From: Nocardiopsis sp. CNR-923
Lineage (GTDB): Bacteria; Actinomycetota; Actinomycetes; Streptosporangiales; Streptosporangiaceae
DNA: 55,421 bases
NCBI RefSeq assembly: GCF_001942255.1
Contig: NZ_MKKC01000081.1
Coordinates: forward strand, 1 to 55,421
Reading direction: 5' to 3'
This document shows, in pieces, positions 1 through 9,602 of this stretch (within the stretch, counting starts at the first letter, position 1; every line of letters begins with the position of its first letter). Below the pieces are notes generated by a model. That model was not told the origin of the DNA. It worked only from the letters and a program-made list of their open reading frames with translations, and did not search any database. A program made the translations under genes and the position numbers.

Positions 1-30
1 CACGGCTCGGGCGAAGAGCGGAGGCCAACC

Positions 31-224
31 GTGCGCGGAGCACACACGATCAGCACGTCAACCGCGGGCGTCCTCGTGGGCGCCCTCACCCTCACCCTGC
101 GTCGGCCCTCCCGGCCGCCGCCCGACGCCCACCGCCCCGCAGGCTCCCCGAAGTCACCCACCAGAACAGCTCTAGCCGCACCCCCGCGCGACCCGCACGT
201 TACGCCGACACCCCTGAGGGCTGA
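31..224 (+). CDS. Possible short secreted peptide (frame broken)
   Basis: A GTG at 31 follows a well-spaced GGAGG. The first 23 codons (ISTSTAGVLVGALTLTL) look like a signal-peptide core. Near position 100 the frame must gain one base; it then reads SALPAAA, an apt cleavage region, and a short Arg/Pro-rich tail ending in TGA at 222-224. With that base the gene is exactly 65 codons. It ends five bases before the channel gene, so the two could be co-transcribed. No family is recognised. Without the correction the frame simply runs antisense-like through later genes. The call rests on the ribosome site and the signal peptide only. Confidence 0.35.
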
Positions 225-229
225 TCGAG

Positions 230-1048
230 ATGGCCGTGGACGACCCCCGGAAGAAGACCGACGCGCGCGACCCCGAACGCCTCGAACAGTGGCAGCACGC
301 CACCGAGTGGCCCCTGCTCGCCCTGGCCGTGGGCTTCCTGGCCGCCTACGCGTGGCCGATCCTCGACCCCGACCTGTCCGAGCGGTGGCAGAACGCCTGC
401 GCCGCCGCCGCGTGGGTGGTGTGGTTCGCCTTCACCGTGGACTACCTGGTCCGGCTGTACCTGGCCCCGGACCGGTGGGCGTTCGTCCGCGCGAACCTCC
501 TCGACCTGGCCATCTGCCTCCTGCCGATGCTGCGTCCCCTGCGCCTGGTGCGGCTGCTGAGCGTGGTGTCCATCCTGCACCGGAAGCTGTCGGTGTCGGC
601 GCGCGGGAACGTCCTGCTCTACACGGCCGTGCTCACCGTGATCATCCTGCTCGTGGCCTCCCTCGCGGTCCTGCGCGCCGAGCGCGACGCCCCGGGGGCC
701 AACATCACCACGATCGGGGACGCCTCCTGGTGGACGCTGGTCACGATCTCCACGGTCGGCTACGGCGACCACTACCCGGTGACGGACATGGGGCGGCTGG
801 TCGCGATCTGTCTGTTCCTCGTGGGGATCGCCCTGCTCGGTGTCATCACCGGTGTGCTGGCGTCCTGGTTCGTCAAGACCATCGAGGGCGAGAAGGGGGA
901 CGCCGAGAAGGCGCTCACCAGCGCCGAACTCCGCGAGCTACGGGAGGTCGTCGTCGAACTGCGGGCCGAACTCGAACGCACCCGGGCCGAGCGCGACGCC
1001 GAGCGCGTGGTCGACCGGTTGTCCGAGCCGGCGGACCGACCGGACTGA
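230..1048 (+). CDS. Voltage-gated-type potassium channel (ion transport family)
   Basis: 272-residue six-helix cation channel of the inner membrane. Helices S1-S2 lie at roughly residues 28-80. The S4-like segment RPLRLVRLLSVV carries spaced arginines near residue 105. S5 begins NVLLYTAVLTV, the pore helix and selectivity filter read TISTVGYGD (about residue 183), and S6 follows. TVGYGD is the K+-selective filter. The C-terminus is a charged heptad-like helix (ELRELREVVVELRAELER), as in bacterial Kv channels that tetramerise through a coiled coil. The ATG at 230 has GAGGG upstream. It converges on the next gene with 14 bases between stops. No cyclic-nucleotide or RCK domain is present. Confidence 0.93.
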   Translation: MAVDDPRKKTDARDPERLEQWQHATEWPLLALAVGFLAAYAWPILDPDLSERWQNACAAAAWVVWFAFTVDYLVRLYLAPDRWAFVRANLLDLAICLLPMLRPLRLVRLLSVVSILHRKLSVSARGNVLLYTAVLTVIILLVASLAVLRAERDAPGANITTIGDASWWTLVTISTVGYGDHYPVTDMGRLVAICLFLVGIALLGVITGVLASWFVKTIEGEKGDAEKALTSAELRELREVVVELRAELERTRAERDAERVVDRLSEPADRPD

Positions 1049-1062
1049 CCGCCGCCCCGGCG

Positions 1063-1347
1063 TCACGGAGCCTGGACGGAGGCGACGACGTACCGCGCCA
1101 CCGAGGCCGACACGATCTCCCCCTCCTGGTCCTCCGAGGGGCCCGACCCCCGGAAGCGCTCCAGGTCGGCCTCGGACTCCCACCGTTCGTAGACGTTGAT
1201 CCTGGCCGGGTCCAGCGGGTCCGGGGAGAGCGCGAAGTCCAGGCATCCGGGCTCGGTACGGGCCCGCTGCACGATCGGGGCACAGCCCCGCAGGTAGGCG
1301 TCCCTGTCGGCGGGATCCACGCTGATGCTTCCGGCGATGACGAACAC
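1063..1347 (-). CDS. Antibiotic biosynthesis monooxygenase (ABM) domain protein
   Basis: 94 residues, the usual size of a single ABM ferredoxin-like domain. The start MFVIAGSISV is the first strand; RTEPGCLDFALSPDP and NVYERWESEADLERF are the characteristic middle of the family, which contains cofactor-less quinone or polyketide monooxygenases (YgiN/ActVA-Orf6 type). Such proteins act as dimers in the cytoplasm. Nothing nearby indicates a biosynthetic pathway, so a general quinol or stress role is as likely as an antibiotic one. Substrate unknown. Confidence 0.85.
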   Translation of the reverse strand: MFVIAGSISVDPADRDAYLRGCAPIVQRARTEPGCLDFALSPDPLDPARINVYERWESEADLERFRGSGPSEDQEGEIVSASVARYVVASVQAP

Positions 1348-1434
1348 GGTCCTCGTCCTCTCGGTGGGTGCGACTGGTCGGGGCCATGCTAACGACGGGG
1401 GCCGACGATCCGCGCGGCCCCCGTGCCGGATCGC

Positions 1435-2064
1435 CTACTCCGGCCGCGTGTACACCAGCGAGTACCGCCACATGAGCAGGCGGCGCAGCCGGGCCCCCGG
1501 CAGGTGCCGGGCGGCGGCCACCCCGATCTCCCGCAGGCTCATCCCCGGTTCGCGCATGGGCATGTCCGCGTGGCCGGCCATCCGCACCAGGTCGGGCGTG
1601 CCGGTCGCCAGGCGGGCGGCGCGCAGCCCCAGCCCGATCCCCCACTGCGGGCCGAGCGCGACCAGACTCGCGGCCAGGTCCTCCCACCCCTCCTCGCGGT
1701 ACAGGCCCAGGACGGCCAGGGTCCCGCCGGGTTCCAGGGCGCGGGCCAACCGTTCGAGGGTCGGGCCGAACGGCATGTGGTGGACGCTGGCGATCGCGCT
1801 CACGAAGCCGTACCCCTCCGGCGCGAGTTCGGCCTCCTCCAGGCGGGCGTGCTGGTAGCGCACGGGCAGCCGGGCGGGGGTCCTGCGGCGGGCGAGCTCG
1901 ACCATCTCCGCGGACGCGTCCACCGCGTCCACGGTCAGGCCGCGCTGGGCCAGCACCCGGGCGAACCTTCCGTCGCCGCACCCCGCGTCCAGGGCACGGC
2001 TCCGGCCGGAGGGCACCTGGCGGAGGAGGTGTCCGTGGTAGTGACTGTTGTGGTCCCACGGCAC
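1435..2064 (-). CDS. Class I SAM-dependent methyltransferase
   Basis: 209 residues. Motif I is ALDAGCGDGRFARVLAQRG (residues ~24-42), followed by VDAVDAS (the acidic residue that binds the SAM ribose) and the post-motif LARALEPGGTLAVLGLYREEGW. The fold is Rossmann-like, of the Methyltransf_11/25 type. The start is a GTG at 2064 (PWDHNSHYHGHLL, a family-like N-terminus). The acceptor substrate cannot be told. Probably monocistronic. Confidence 0.9.
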   Translation of the reverse strand: MPWDHNSHYHGHLLRQVPSGRSRALDAGCGDGRFARVLAQRGLTVDAVDASAEMVELARRRTPARLPVRYQHARLEEAELAPEGYGFVSAIASVHHMPFGPTLERLARALEPGGTLAVLGLYREEGWEDLAASLVALGPQWGIGLGLRAARLATGTPDLVRMAGHADMPMREPGMSLREIGVAAARHLPGARLRRLLMWRYSLVYTRPE

Positions 2065-2107
2065 GCCGACGGGACTGGGGGCAGAATTCGGGTCATGCGC
2101 CCGGAGA

Positions 2108-2478
2108 CTACCCGGCCTGCCGCTTGGCCTCCAGGGCGTCCATGGCGGCGACGGCGGTGGCCACGGTCTGGTGGACCGGGACCTGGCGATGCAGGCCGAC
2201 CAGGCGGACGACCTTGGTCACGCGCTCGTTCAGTGCGGCGAGCGCGAGAGAACCGCCCTGCTCGCGGACGGTTCGGTAGGCGTTGATGATGACGTTGAGT
2301 CGCTGGAGTCCATGAAGTCCAACGCGGACAGGTCCAGGATCAGGAACGGCCCATGGGCCTCGATCGCGGACTCGATGTGCTCCTGGAGGTCGGCGGCGGT
2401 CGCGATGTCGAGTTCACCCTCGATCGCGACGATGACGCTGCGGCTGTCTACCCGCGTGCTCAGTCCAAGCCTGTGCAC
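2108..2478 (-). CDS. STAS-domain anti-sigma factor antagonist (single-base frameshift)
   Basis: Anti-anti-sigma protein of the SpoIIAA/RsbV/BldG type, a cytoplasmic partner-switch component. Residues visible: IEGELDIATAADLQEHIESAI and ILDLSALDFMDSS, where the serine after FMD is the usual phosphorylation site. The frame then breaks at about 2301: adding one base gives SGLNVIINAYRTVREQGGS and a normal C-terminus ending EAKRQAG, stop 2108-2110, with a whole number of codons. The GTG at 2478 has GGGAGGAG just upstream; an ATG 21 bases earlier lacks one. No cognate anti-sigma kinase is adjacent. The break is probably a sequencing deletion. Confidence 0.8.
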
Positions 2479-2764
2479 GATCACTCCTCCCGGCCCCACG
2501 TTGAGATGGCGGGGGTCCCTTCGCTAAACCATACGCAGACCGGCGGGCCGCGCCTTCGGGGCCCGGCGCCACTCCCACAGAGCCGAACCACCGAGGGGAC
2601 GAAGCTGGCGCACCCGCGGTCTGGTAAGTCGTTGGACACACACGGTATAGGCGAACGGCCCGTTCGGGAATGCCATCACGGAAGAAATTTTCGTCTCCTG
2701 GGCACGAACCCGCTCCGAGGTGCCTGTTAACGCCCGTTGACACCGTGTTATCTCACGACATGAG

Positions 2765-2819
2765 GGGCGGTGAAACCGCCCACCCGACACACGTGGTCGG
2801 CGTCACACCACCCGTGGTG
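2765..2819 (-). terminator. Two hairpins downstream of meaB
   Basis: GGGCGGT/ACCGCCC (2765-2781, 3-base loop) and CACCAC/GTGGTG (2806-2819, 2-base loop) lie just beyond the meaB stop, in the 350-base gap between STAS and meaB. There is no T-run, as is usual in high-GC actinobacteria. I see no gene in the rest of this gap. Confidence 0.5.
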
Positions 2820-2828
2820 ACTTTCGGT

Positions 2829-3890
2829 TCACTCGCCCGAGGAACGATCACTCCGCGTGATCGTTCGCGTGAACGCGTCGAGGAGTTCCCGCGCCGCGAG
2901 GGTCGCGGTGGTCTCCCCGGACCGCACTCCCCGCTCCAGACGGGGCGCGAGCGCGCTCACCCGCGGGTCGCGCAGGAACGTGTCCATCACCTGGTCGCGC
3001 ACCTGGTCCCACATCCAGCTGACCCGCTGGCGGCTCCGGCGCTCGGCCAGCCCGCCGCCGCGCTCCAGCACGGCACGGTGCTCGGCCACGGTCTCCCACA
3101 CCTCGTCCAAGCCGTCCCCCGTCAGGGCGCTGCACGTCAGCACGGGCGGGCGCCAGTCGGGGTGCACGGGCTGGAGCAGACGCAGCGCCCGGGACAGCTC
3201 CCGGGCGGCGCGGCGCGCGTCGTCGGCGTGCGGCCCGTCGGCCTTGTTCACCGCGACCACGTCGACCAGCTCCAGGACGCCCTTCTTGATGCCCTGCAAC
3301 TGGTCGCCCGTGCGCGCGAGGGTCAGGAAGACGAAACAGTCGACCATCGCGGCCACGGCGACCTCGGACTGGCCGACGCCCACCGTCTCCACGAGCACCA
3401 CGTCGTACCCCGCGGCCTCCATGAGCAGCATGGTCTCGCGCGTCGCCCGGGCGACGCCGCCCAGCGTGCCCGCCGTCGGCGAGGGTCGGATGAACGCGTC
3501 GGGGTCCACGGACAGGTGCGCCATCCGGGTCTTGTCGCCGAGGATGCTGCCGCCGGTGCGTGTGGAGGAGGGGTCGACCGCGAGCACCGCCACCCGGTGC
3601 CCGGCCGCGGTGAGCCGACCGCCGAGCGCGTCGATGAAGGTCGACTTGCCGACGCCGGGGACGCCGGTGATCCCGACCCGCCGCGCCTGGCCCGTGTGCG
3701 GGAGGAGCCGCACCAGCAGGTCCTGGGCGGCGCGCGCGTGGTCCGGGCGGCGTGACTCCACGAGCGTGATCGCCCGCGCCAGGGTCGGCCGGCGCCCGGC
3801 GAGCACCCCCTCGGCGAGGGCGTCCACGTCCACCGCGCGCCGCCTCCGGCCGCGCGTCCCCGAAGCCGGGCCGTCGTCGGCCACGCTCAC
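2829..3890 (-). CDS. meaB: Methylmalonyl-CoA mutase-associated GTPase MeaB
   Basis: 353-residue G3E-family P-loop GTPase that gates cofactor loading and protects adenosylcobalamin methylmalonyl-CoA mutase. Motifs in order: Walker [18 protein letters not shown] (~75), [39 protein letters not shown] (Walker B/switch), and the guanine-specificity motif VAVNKADG. The length is normal. The GTG start overlaps the mutB stop by four bases (GTGA), so translation is coupled. It is the last gene of the mutA-mutB-meaB operon. Confidence 0.95.
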   Translation of the reverse strand: MSVADDGPASGTRGRRRRAVDVDALAEGVLAGRRPTLARAITLVESRRPDHARAAQDLLVRLLPHTGQARRVGITGVPGVGKSTFIDALGGRLTAAGHRVAVLAVDPSSTRTGGSILGDKTRMAHLSVDPDAFIRPSPTAGTLGGVARATRETMLLMEAAGYDVVLVETVGVGQSEVAVAAMVDCFVFLTLARTGDQLQGIKKGVLELVDVVAVNKADGPHADDARRAARELSRALRLLQPVHPDWRPPVLTCSALTGDGLDEVWETVAEHRAVLERGGGLAERRSRQRVSWMWDQVRDQVMDTFLRDPRVSALAPRLERGVRSGETTATLAARELLDAFTRTITRSDRSSGE

Positions 3891-6114
3891 TCCCCTTCCC
3901 GCCCGGGATGGTCCAGGCGTTCCTCCAGTTGGTCGAGCAGCCCGATCGCGGCCTCGGCGATCACCGTCCCGGGCGGGAAGATCGCCGCCGCCCCCGCCTG
4001 GCGCAGCGGCTCGAAGTCCGCCGGGGGGATCACGCCGCCGACGACGATCATGATGTCCTCGCGGTCGAGCCCGGCCAGCTCCTCGCGCAGCGCGGGGACC
4101 AGGGTGAGGTGCCCGGCCGCGAGGGAGGACACCCCGACCACGTGGACGTCGGCCTCCACGGCCTGGATCGCCACCTCCGCGGGGGTCTGGAACAGCGGAC
4201 CGACGTCGACGTCGAACCCCAGGTCGGCGAAGGCGGTCGCGATGACCTTCTGCCCCCGGTCGTGCCCGTCCTGGCCCATCTTGGCGACCAGGATGCGCGG
4301 GCGCCGCCCCTCCGCCTCGGTGAACTCGTCCACGCGGGCGCCCACGCGCTCCATGAGCCCCGCCGCGTCCTCGCTGCCGGCCGCCTCGTCCCTGTACACA
4401 CCCTGGATGGTACGGATCTGGCCGGAGTGGCGGCTGAACACCTTCTCCATCGCGTCGGAGATCTCCCCCACGGTGGCCTTGGCGCGGGCCGCGTCCACGG
4501 CGGCGGCCAGCAGGTTGTCCGTGAGCGCCTCGTCGGCGACCGACTCGCGGCCGGCCGCCTCGGTGAGCGCGTCCAGGGCGGAGCGCACGGCTTCCTCGTC
4601 GCGCTCCTCGCGCAGCCGCCGCAGCTTCTCCAGCTGCTGGGCGCGCACCTGGGCGTTGTCGACCTTGAGGACCTCGATCTCGTCGTGGGCGTCCGGTCGG
4701 TACTTGTTGACGCCGATCACCGGCTGGCGCCCCGAGTCGATCCGCGCCTGGGTCCGGGCGGCGGCCTCCTCGATGCGCATCTTGGGCAGACCGGCGTCGA
4801 TCGCCGCCGCCATGCCGCCCGCCTTCTCGACCTCCTGGATGTGCCCCCACGCCCTCGCGGCCAACTCCTGGGTGAGCCGCTCGACGTAGTAGCTGCCGCC
4901 CCACGGGTCGACCGCCCGCGTGGTGCCGGACTCCTGTTGGAGGAGGAGCTGGGTGTTGCGGGCGATGCGCGCGGAGAAGTCGGTGGGCAGGGCCAGCGCC
5001 TCGTCCAGCGCGTTGGTGTGCAGCGACTGGGTGTGCCCCTGGGTCGCGGCCATCGCCTCCACGCAGGTGCGGGCGACGTTGTTGAACACGTCCTGGGCGG
5101 TCAGCGACCAGCCCGAGGTCTGGGAGTGGGTGCGCAGGCTCAGCGACTTGTCCTGGACCGCGCCCAGGTCCCTGACCAGGCGCGCCCACAACAGGCGGGC
5201 GGCGCGGAGCTTGGCGACCTCCATGAAGAAGTTCATGCCGATCGCCCAGAAGAACGACAGCCGGGGCGCGAACCGGTCGACGTCCAGTCCGGAGCGCTGA
5301 CCGGCGCGGATGTACTCGACGCCGTCGGCGAGCGTGTAGGCCAGTTCGAGGTCGGCCGTGGCCCCGGCCTCCTGCATGTGGTAGCCGGAGATCGAGATGG
5401 AGTTGAACCGCGGCATCCGCTGCGAGGTGTAGGCGAAGATGTCGGAGATGATCCGCATCGACGGCTGGGGCGGATAGATGTAGGTGTTGCGGACCATGAA
5501 CTCCTTGAGGATGTCGTTCTGGATGGTCCCCGACAGCCGCTCCGGGGCCACCCCCTGCTCCTCGGCGGCGACGATGTACAGCGCGAGGACGGGCAGCACC
5601 GCGCCGTTCATGGTCATCGACACGCTCATGCGGTCCAACGGGATGCCGTCGAAGAGCTGGCGCATGTCGTAGATGGAGTCGATCGCCACCCCGGCCATGC
5701 CGACGTCGCCGGCCACGCGGGGGTGGTCGGAGTCGTAGCCGCGGTGGGTGGCCAGGTCGAAGGCGACGGACAGGCCCTTCTGCCCGGCCGCGAGGTTGCG
5801 CCGGTAGAAGGCGTTGGACGCCTCGGCGGTGGAGAATCCCGCGTACTGGCGGACGGTCCAGGGCTGGTTGACGTACATGGTGGGGTACGGCCCGCGCAGG
5901 TACGGGGGGATGCCGGGCAGCCCGTGCACGAAGTCGAGGCCGGCGCGGTCGGCGGGAGTGTAGAGCGGCTTGACGGAGATGCCCTCGGGGGTCTCCCACT
6001 CCAGGGCGTCGACGGCCTTGCCGCTGTGCTCCTGGACGGCCTCGCGCCAGGCGGCGGCGCGTCGCCGGTGGGCTCGGGCGGCTCGGGGGCCACGGTGGAG
6101 AAGTCGGGGATCAT
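3887..6114 (-). CDS. mutB: Methylmalonyl-CoA mutase large (catalytic) subunit
   Basis: Interconverts (R)-methylmalonyl-CoA and succinyl-CoA. The TIM-barrel region includes [36 protein letters not shown] and TMNGAVLP. The C-terminal B12 domain has [13 protein letters not shown], the DxHxxG motif whose His ligates cobalt, and [11 protein letters not shown]. The ATG at 6114 overlaps the mutA stop (ATGA), giving the N-terminus [19 protein letters not shown]. The catalytic frame joins at about 6047-6062 only if one base is restored; the gene is then exactly 743 codons. The missing base in this GC run is likely a sequencing error. No start codon exists in the downstream frame itself. Confidence 0.92.
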
Positions 6115-8061
6115 GCGATCTCCTCCCGGGAGGCTGCGGGTCGGGGCGCGCCGGAGGCGTCCGGTCGAGCCGGGGGGTCGGTGAGCAGGACGTCCGCCAG
6201 GTCGGTGAGCAGGGCGACCGCGTCACAGCCCTGGTGGGCGAACACGTCCACCCCGGCCTCTCGGTAGGAGTCGCACGGCGGTCCGGCGAGCAGGACGCGG
6301 CGGGCGCCCGCCTCCCTGAGCGCGCGGGCCGCGGTCTCGGCGTGCTCGGCGTAGACCTTCTCCGAGGAGCAGATGACGGCGACCCGGCGGCCGGAGGCGG
6401 CGAAGGCGCGCGCGGCGTCGTGGGCGTCGCCGAGCGGGCCGGGCCGTTCGACCGCGATCCCGCCCGCAGCGAGCAGGTTGGCGGCGAAGGAGGCGCGGGC
6501 GGTGTGCGCGGCGACCGGACCGAGCGTGGCCAGGAAGGCGGTGGGCCGTTGGCCGGTGTCGCCGGTCCGGGCGTCGGCGCGGTCGCGCAGGTCCTCGAAG
6601 TCCTGGGCGTAGCGGCGGACGGGGAAGCCGCCGGGGGCGCGGGACCGGGCGGGGTCGGGGGGTCTGGCCAAGGGGGTCTCATCGAGGTCGGGGAATTCGC
6701 TGACGCCGGTGAGGGGCGCGCGGCGGTGCGCGATGTCGGCGCGGCGGCGCTCCCACACCTGGTCGACGCGCTCGCGCAGCAGCCCGCCGGCGAGGGCCTC
6801 GGCGGCGCCGCCCGCGCCCTCCAGCTCCTGGAAGAAGGCCCAGCCGGCGCGGTACAGGTCGCGGGTGAGGGCCTCGATGTGGAAGGAGCCGCCCGCCGGG
6901 TCGATCACCCGGGCGAGGTGGGATTCCTCGATGAGCAGCGACTGGGTGTTGCGGGCGATCCGGCGCGCGAAGTCGTCGGGCAGGCCCACCGCCGAGTCGA
7001 AGGGGGCGACCGTGACCGCGTCCGCGCCGCCGACCCCGGCGGCGAAGCAGGCCACGGTGGTGCGCAGCATGTTCACGTGCGGGTCGCGGCGGGTGGTCAT
7101 CGCCTCGGAGGTGGTGGCGTGCACGCGCATGGAGCGCTGGTCGTGGCCGAGGCCGCACGCGGACAGGACCTGGTTCCACATGGCGCGCACGGCCCTGAGC
7201 TTGGCGATGACCGAGAACTGGTCGGCGTTGGCGGCCAGGCGGAACTCGATCCGGCGGGCGGCGTCGGCCAGGTCCAGACCGGCCCCGTGCAGCGCGCGCA
7301 GGTAGGCGGTGCCCGCGGCGATCGCGGCGCCGAGTTCCTGGGCCTCGGAGCCGCCCGCCTCGTGCACGAGTGTGCCGTCGGCGACGAGCAGGCCGAGGTG
7401 GGGGCGGTCGGCGGCGAGTTCGACGGCGAGGCGTACGGGGTCGGCCAGGTCGGGGCGCCCGCCCGCGCGGGCGGCGGTGGTCAGCGGGTCGATGCCCAAG
7501 TGGGAGATGATCCGGCCGTCCGGGACGCCGGAGTCGGCGTGCGCCTCCAACAGGGCCCGGGAGGCGTCGGCGTAGTCGGGGCCGGGGTCCAGGACGACGG
7601 GCGCCAGGTCGAGGTAGACGTCGGCGAGGGCGGCGCCGAGGGAGGCGGTCGGCAGGGCGTTTCCGCCGACGCCGACCCACAGGGAGGCGACGCCGTTCAT
7701 CAGGTCCGTGTGCAGGCGCCGCCGGAGGGTGTCCGGGTCGGTGTCGGTGTGGCGGGCGCGGATGTCCCATCCGCCGGTGACCGCGCCCTCGGGCCGGTAG
7801 CCCCGGGTGAAGGGCGGCTGCCCGGGGAAGCCGGGGTCGGCCGCGGCGGGGTCGCCGGTGCAGAGCGGGGCGATGTCGAAACCGTCGTAGGTGCGGGTGG
7901 CGAGCACCGCTTCGGGTGCGTCGGCGAGCCGTTCCTCCGCGACGCCGCTCTTGCGCAGCACCCCGCGACGAGTTCGCGCCACCGGTCGCGGGTGGCTTCC
8001 GGGAACCTTCTGCCAGGTTGGGGGCGCTGGGATCGCCAGCGCCTCTCTCAGGGACGTCCAT
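6111..8061 (-). CDS. mutA: Methylmalonyl-CoA mutase small subunit
   Basis: Non-catalytic partner of the heterodimeric mutase. The barrel is well conserved ([58 protein letters not shown]). The C-terminal B12-like domain begins [15 protein letters not shown] and lacks DxHxxG, as expected for this subunit. The ATG at 8061 gives [19 protein letters not shown]; restoring one base near 8003 and another in the C-run 7961-7964 yields [15 protein letters not shown] then VLRKSG, the normal family N-terminus, and exactly 651 codons. Both breaks look like sequencing deletions. Confidence 0.9.
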
Positions 8062-8312
8062 ACTCCGAGATGGTAGGGAATCGCGTTCGGTCCGGCGGCG
8101 TCGGGGTGTGGTGCCGCGCACATCAGCCGTGTCCTGGGCGGTTCCCGACCCCCGCGCCACCCACTTTATGACACGGGTCACACGAGCATCGGCGGGCGCC
8201 CGGGTCGGGCGGCGCGCCGCGCCGCGGCGCCTACCCGACTCCGGACTAGCCTGACCTGGGGGAACGCTCGGCGACCAGGCCGGTGGCGCCGGCACCGACC
8301 ACGGGTGGGCGG

Positions 8313-9509
8313 ATGGGACTTCGCTTCTTCGACGACGACCAGTTCGACTACGAGACGCGACTCGCGCTGGGGGCGGTCTACCGGCGCGCCGCGGACGTCG
8401 GCGAGGTCCTGGCGACGGCCGGGCGGATCACCCCGGGCGGTGACGCCGAGGCGTGGTTCGCCGCGTGGACGGATCTGGCCCGCCGGGTCCGCGAGCAGGC
8501 CGAATCCTGCGCCGCCCGGGGGAACCGGGTCAGCGCCGGGGAGGGCCATCTGCGAGCCGCGAGGTACTTCGCCACCGCGCTGGTCAGCATCGACGCCACG
8601 GACGACCCGGAGCGGCTGGTTCCGGTCTTCCGCGAGCACCGGGACTGCTTCGACCGCTTCGCCGAGGCTGTGGAACCGCCCGCCGAGCGCGTCGACATCC
8701 CCTACGGGGGCGACGTGCTGCCGGGGTTCCTGTTCGGCCCGCCCGACCGGTTCGGCCCCCTGCCGACGCTGATCGTCTGCAACGGCAGCGACGGCGCGCT
8801 CACCGACGTGTGGTCGCTCGCGGGCGCGGGCGCCGTGGCGCGGGGGTACCGCGTGCTGCTGTTCGACGGCCCGGGGCAGCAGTCGATGCTGTTCCTGCGC
8901 GGAATGCCGTTCCGCCACGACTGGGAGAACGTTGTCACGCCGATCGTCGACTTCCTGCACGACCGCCCCGACGTCGACACCGAGCGGATCGCCCTGCTCG
9001 GCATCAGCCAGGCCGGGTACTGGGTGCCCCGGGCGCTGGCGTTCGAGCACCGGATCGCCGCCGCCGTCGCGGACCCGGGCGTGATGGACGTGGCGGCGGT
9101 GTGGTGGCGGCACTTCCCCCGGGAGATGCGCGACCTGTGGGAGGCGGGTGAGCGGGACGCCTTCGACCGGTACGTCCTGGAGGGCGACGGCGACCCGGTC
9201 GCCCGCGCGACCTGGCGGTGGCGGGCCAAGCCGTACGGCCATTTCGCCCCGTTCGACCTGTTCACGGAGCTCTCCCGGTACACGCTCTCCCCGGTCGTGG
9301 ACCGCGTGACCACGCCGCTGCTGATCACCGACCCCGAGGGCGAGGGCTTCTGGCCGGGTCAGTCCCGGCAGCTGCACGACGCGCTGCGCGGCCCGCGGGA
9401 GCTCGTGCGGTTCACCGCCGAGGAGGGCGCCGACCTGCACTGCGAGCCGTTGGGCCGCGCCGTGTTCGAGCAGCGGGTGTTCGACTGGCTCGACGCCACG
9501 TTGGCCTGA
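8313..9509 (+). CDS. Alpha/beta hydrolase (FrsA/pseudooxynicotine-hydrolase-like)
   Basis: 398 residues with an N-terminal helical cap domain followed by an alpha/beta-hydrolase core. The nucleophile elbow is LLGISQAGYW (Ser in GxSxxG, ~residue 234). A likely acid lies in TPLLITDPEGEGF and the catalytic His in GADLHCEP near the C-terminus. LIVCNGSDG provides the oxyanion region. The arrangement matches the 2,6-dihydropseudooxynicotine hydrolase/dipeptidyl-peptidase-like group; the true substrate is not deducible. The ATG at 8313 is preferred; a GTG at 8283 in the same frame would add ten residues. Confidence 0.88.
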   Translation: MGLRFFDDDQFDYETRLALGAVYRRAADVGEVLATAGRITPGGDAEAWFAAWTDLARRVREQAESCAARGNRVSAGEGHLRAARYFATALVSIDATDDPERLVPVFREHRDCFDRFAEAVEPPAERVDIPYGGDVLPGFLFGPPDRFGPLPTLIVCNGSDGALTDVWSLAGAGAVARGYRVLLFDGPGQQSMLFLRGMPFRHDWENVVTPIVDFLHDRPDVDTERIALLGISQAGYWVPRALAFEHRIAAAVADPGVMDVAAVWWRHFPREMRDLWEAGERDAFDRYVLEGDGDPVARATWRWRAKPYGHFAPFDLFTELSRYTLSPVVDRVTTPLLITDPEGEGFWPGQSRQLHDALRGPRELVRFTAEEGADLHCEPLGRAVFEQRVFDWLDATLA

Positions 9510-9523
9510 GCGGCGCGATCCGG

Positions 9524-9541
9524 ACCGGCCGGCGGGCCGGT
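9524..9541 (+). terminator. Short GC hairpin after the hydrolase gene
   Basis: ACCGGCC and GGCCGGT separated by four bases, 15 bases after the hydrolase stop. No U-tract. A plausible but weak terminator ahead of the next operon's promoter. Confidence 0.35.
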
Positions 9542-9602
9542 GGCGTCACTCCCCCTTGTCGGCGCTTGACATGACGCCACCAATGACGTCATCATGACGT
9601 CA
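9541..9602 (+). promoter_or_regulatory. Promoter with clustered TGACGTCA operators; leaderless start
   Basis: TTGACA at 9566-9571 is followed after 18 bases by CATCAT (9590-9595), placing transcription near 9602, which is the A of the ATG; the message would be leaderless. Perfect palindromes TGACGTCA occupy 9584-9591 and 9595-9602, exactly 11 bases apart, and TGGCGTCA/TGACGCCA variants lie at 9541-9548 and 9572-9579. They overlap the -10 and start, as expected for autorepression by the ribbon-helix-helix protein encoded next. Another TGACGTCA is inside the gene at 9831-9838. The positions are read directly; the regulator is inferred. Confidence 0.65.

Noticed and set aside
2829..5999. A single 1056-residue minus-strand open frame across meaB and mutB
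   Set aside because: Only its last third (meaB) has codon bias and motifs; the rest is the wrong frame of mutB, whose B12 motif lies in another frame.
3908..8171. Long plus-strand open frames opposite mutA/mutB
   Set aside because: Antisense shadows with no homology-like motifs.
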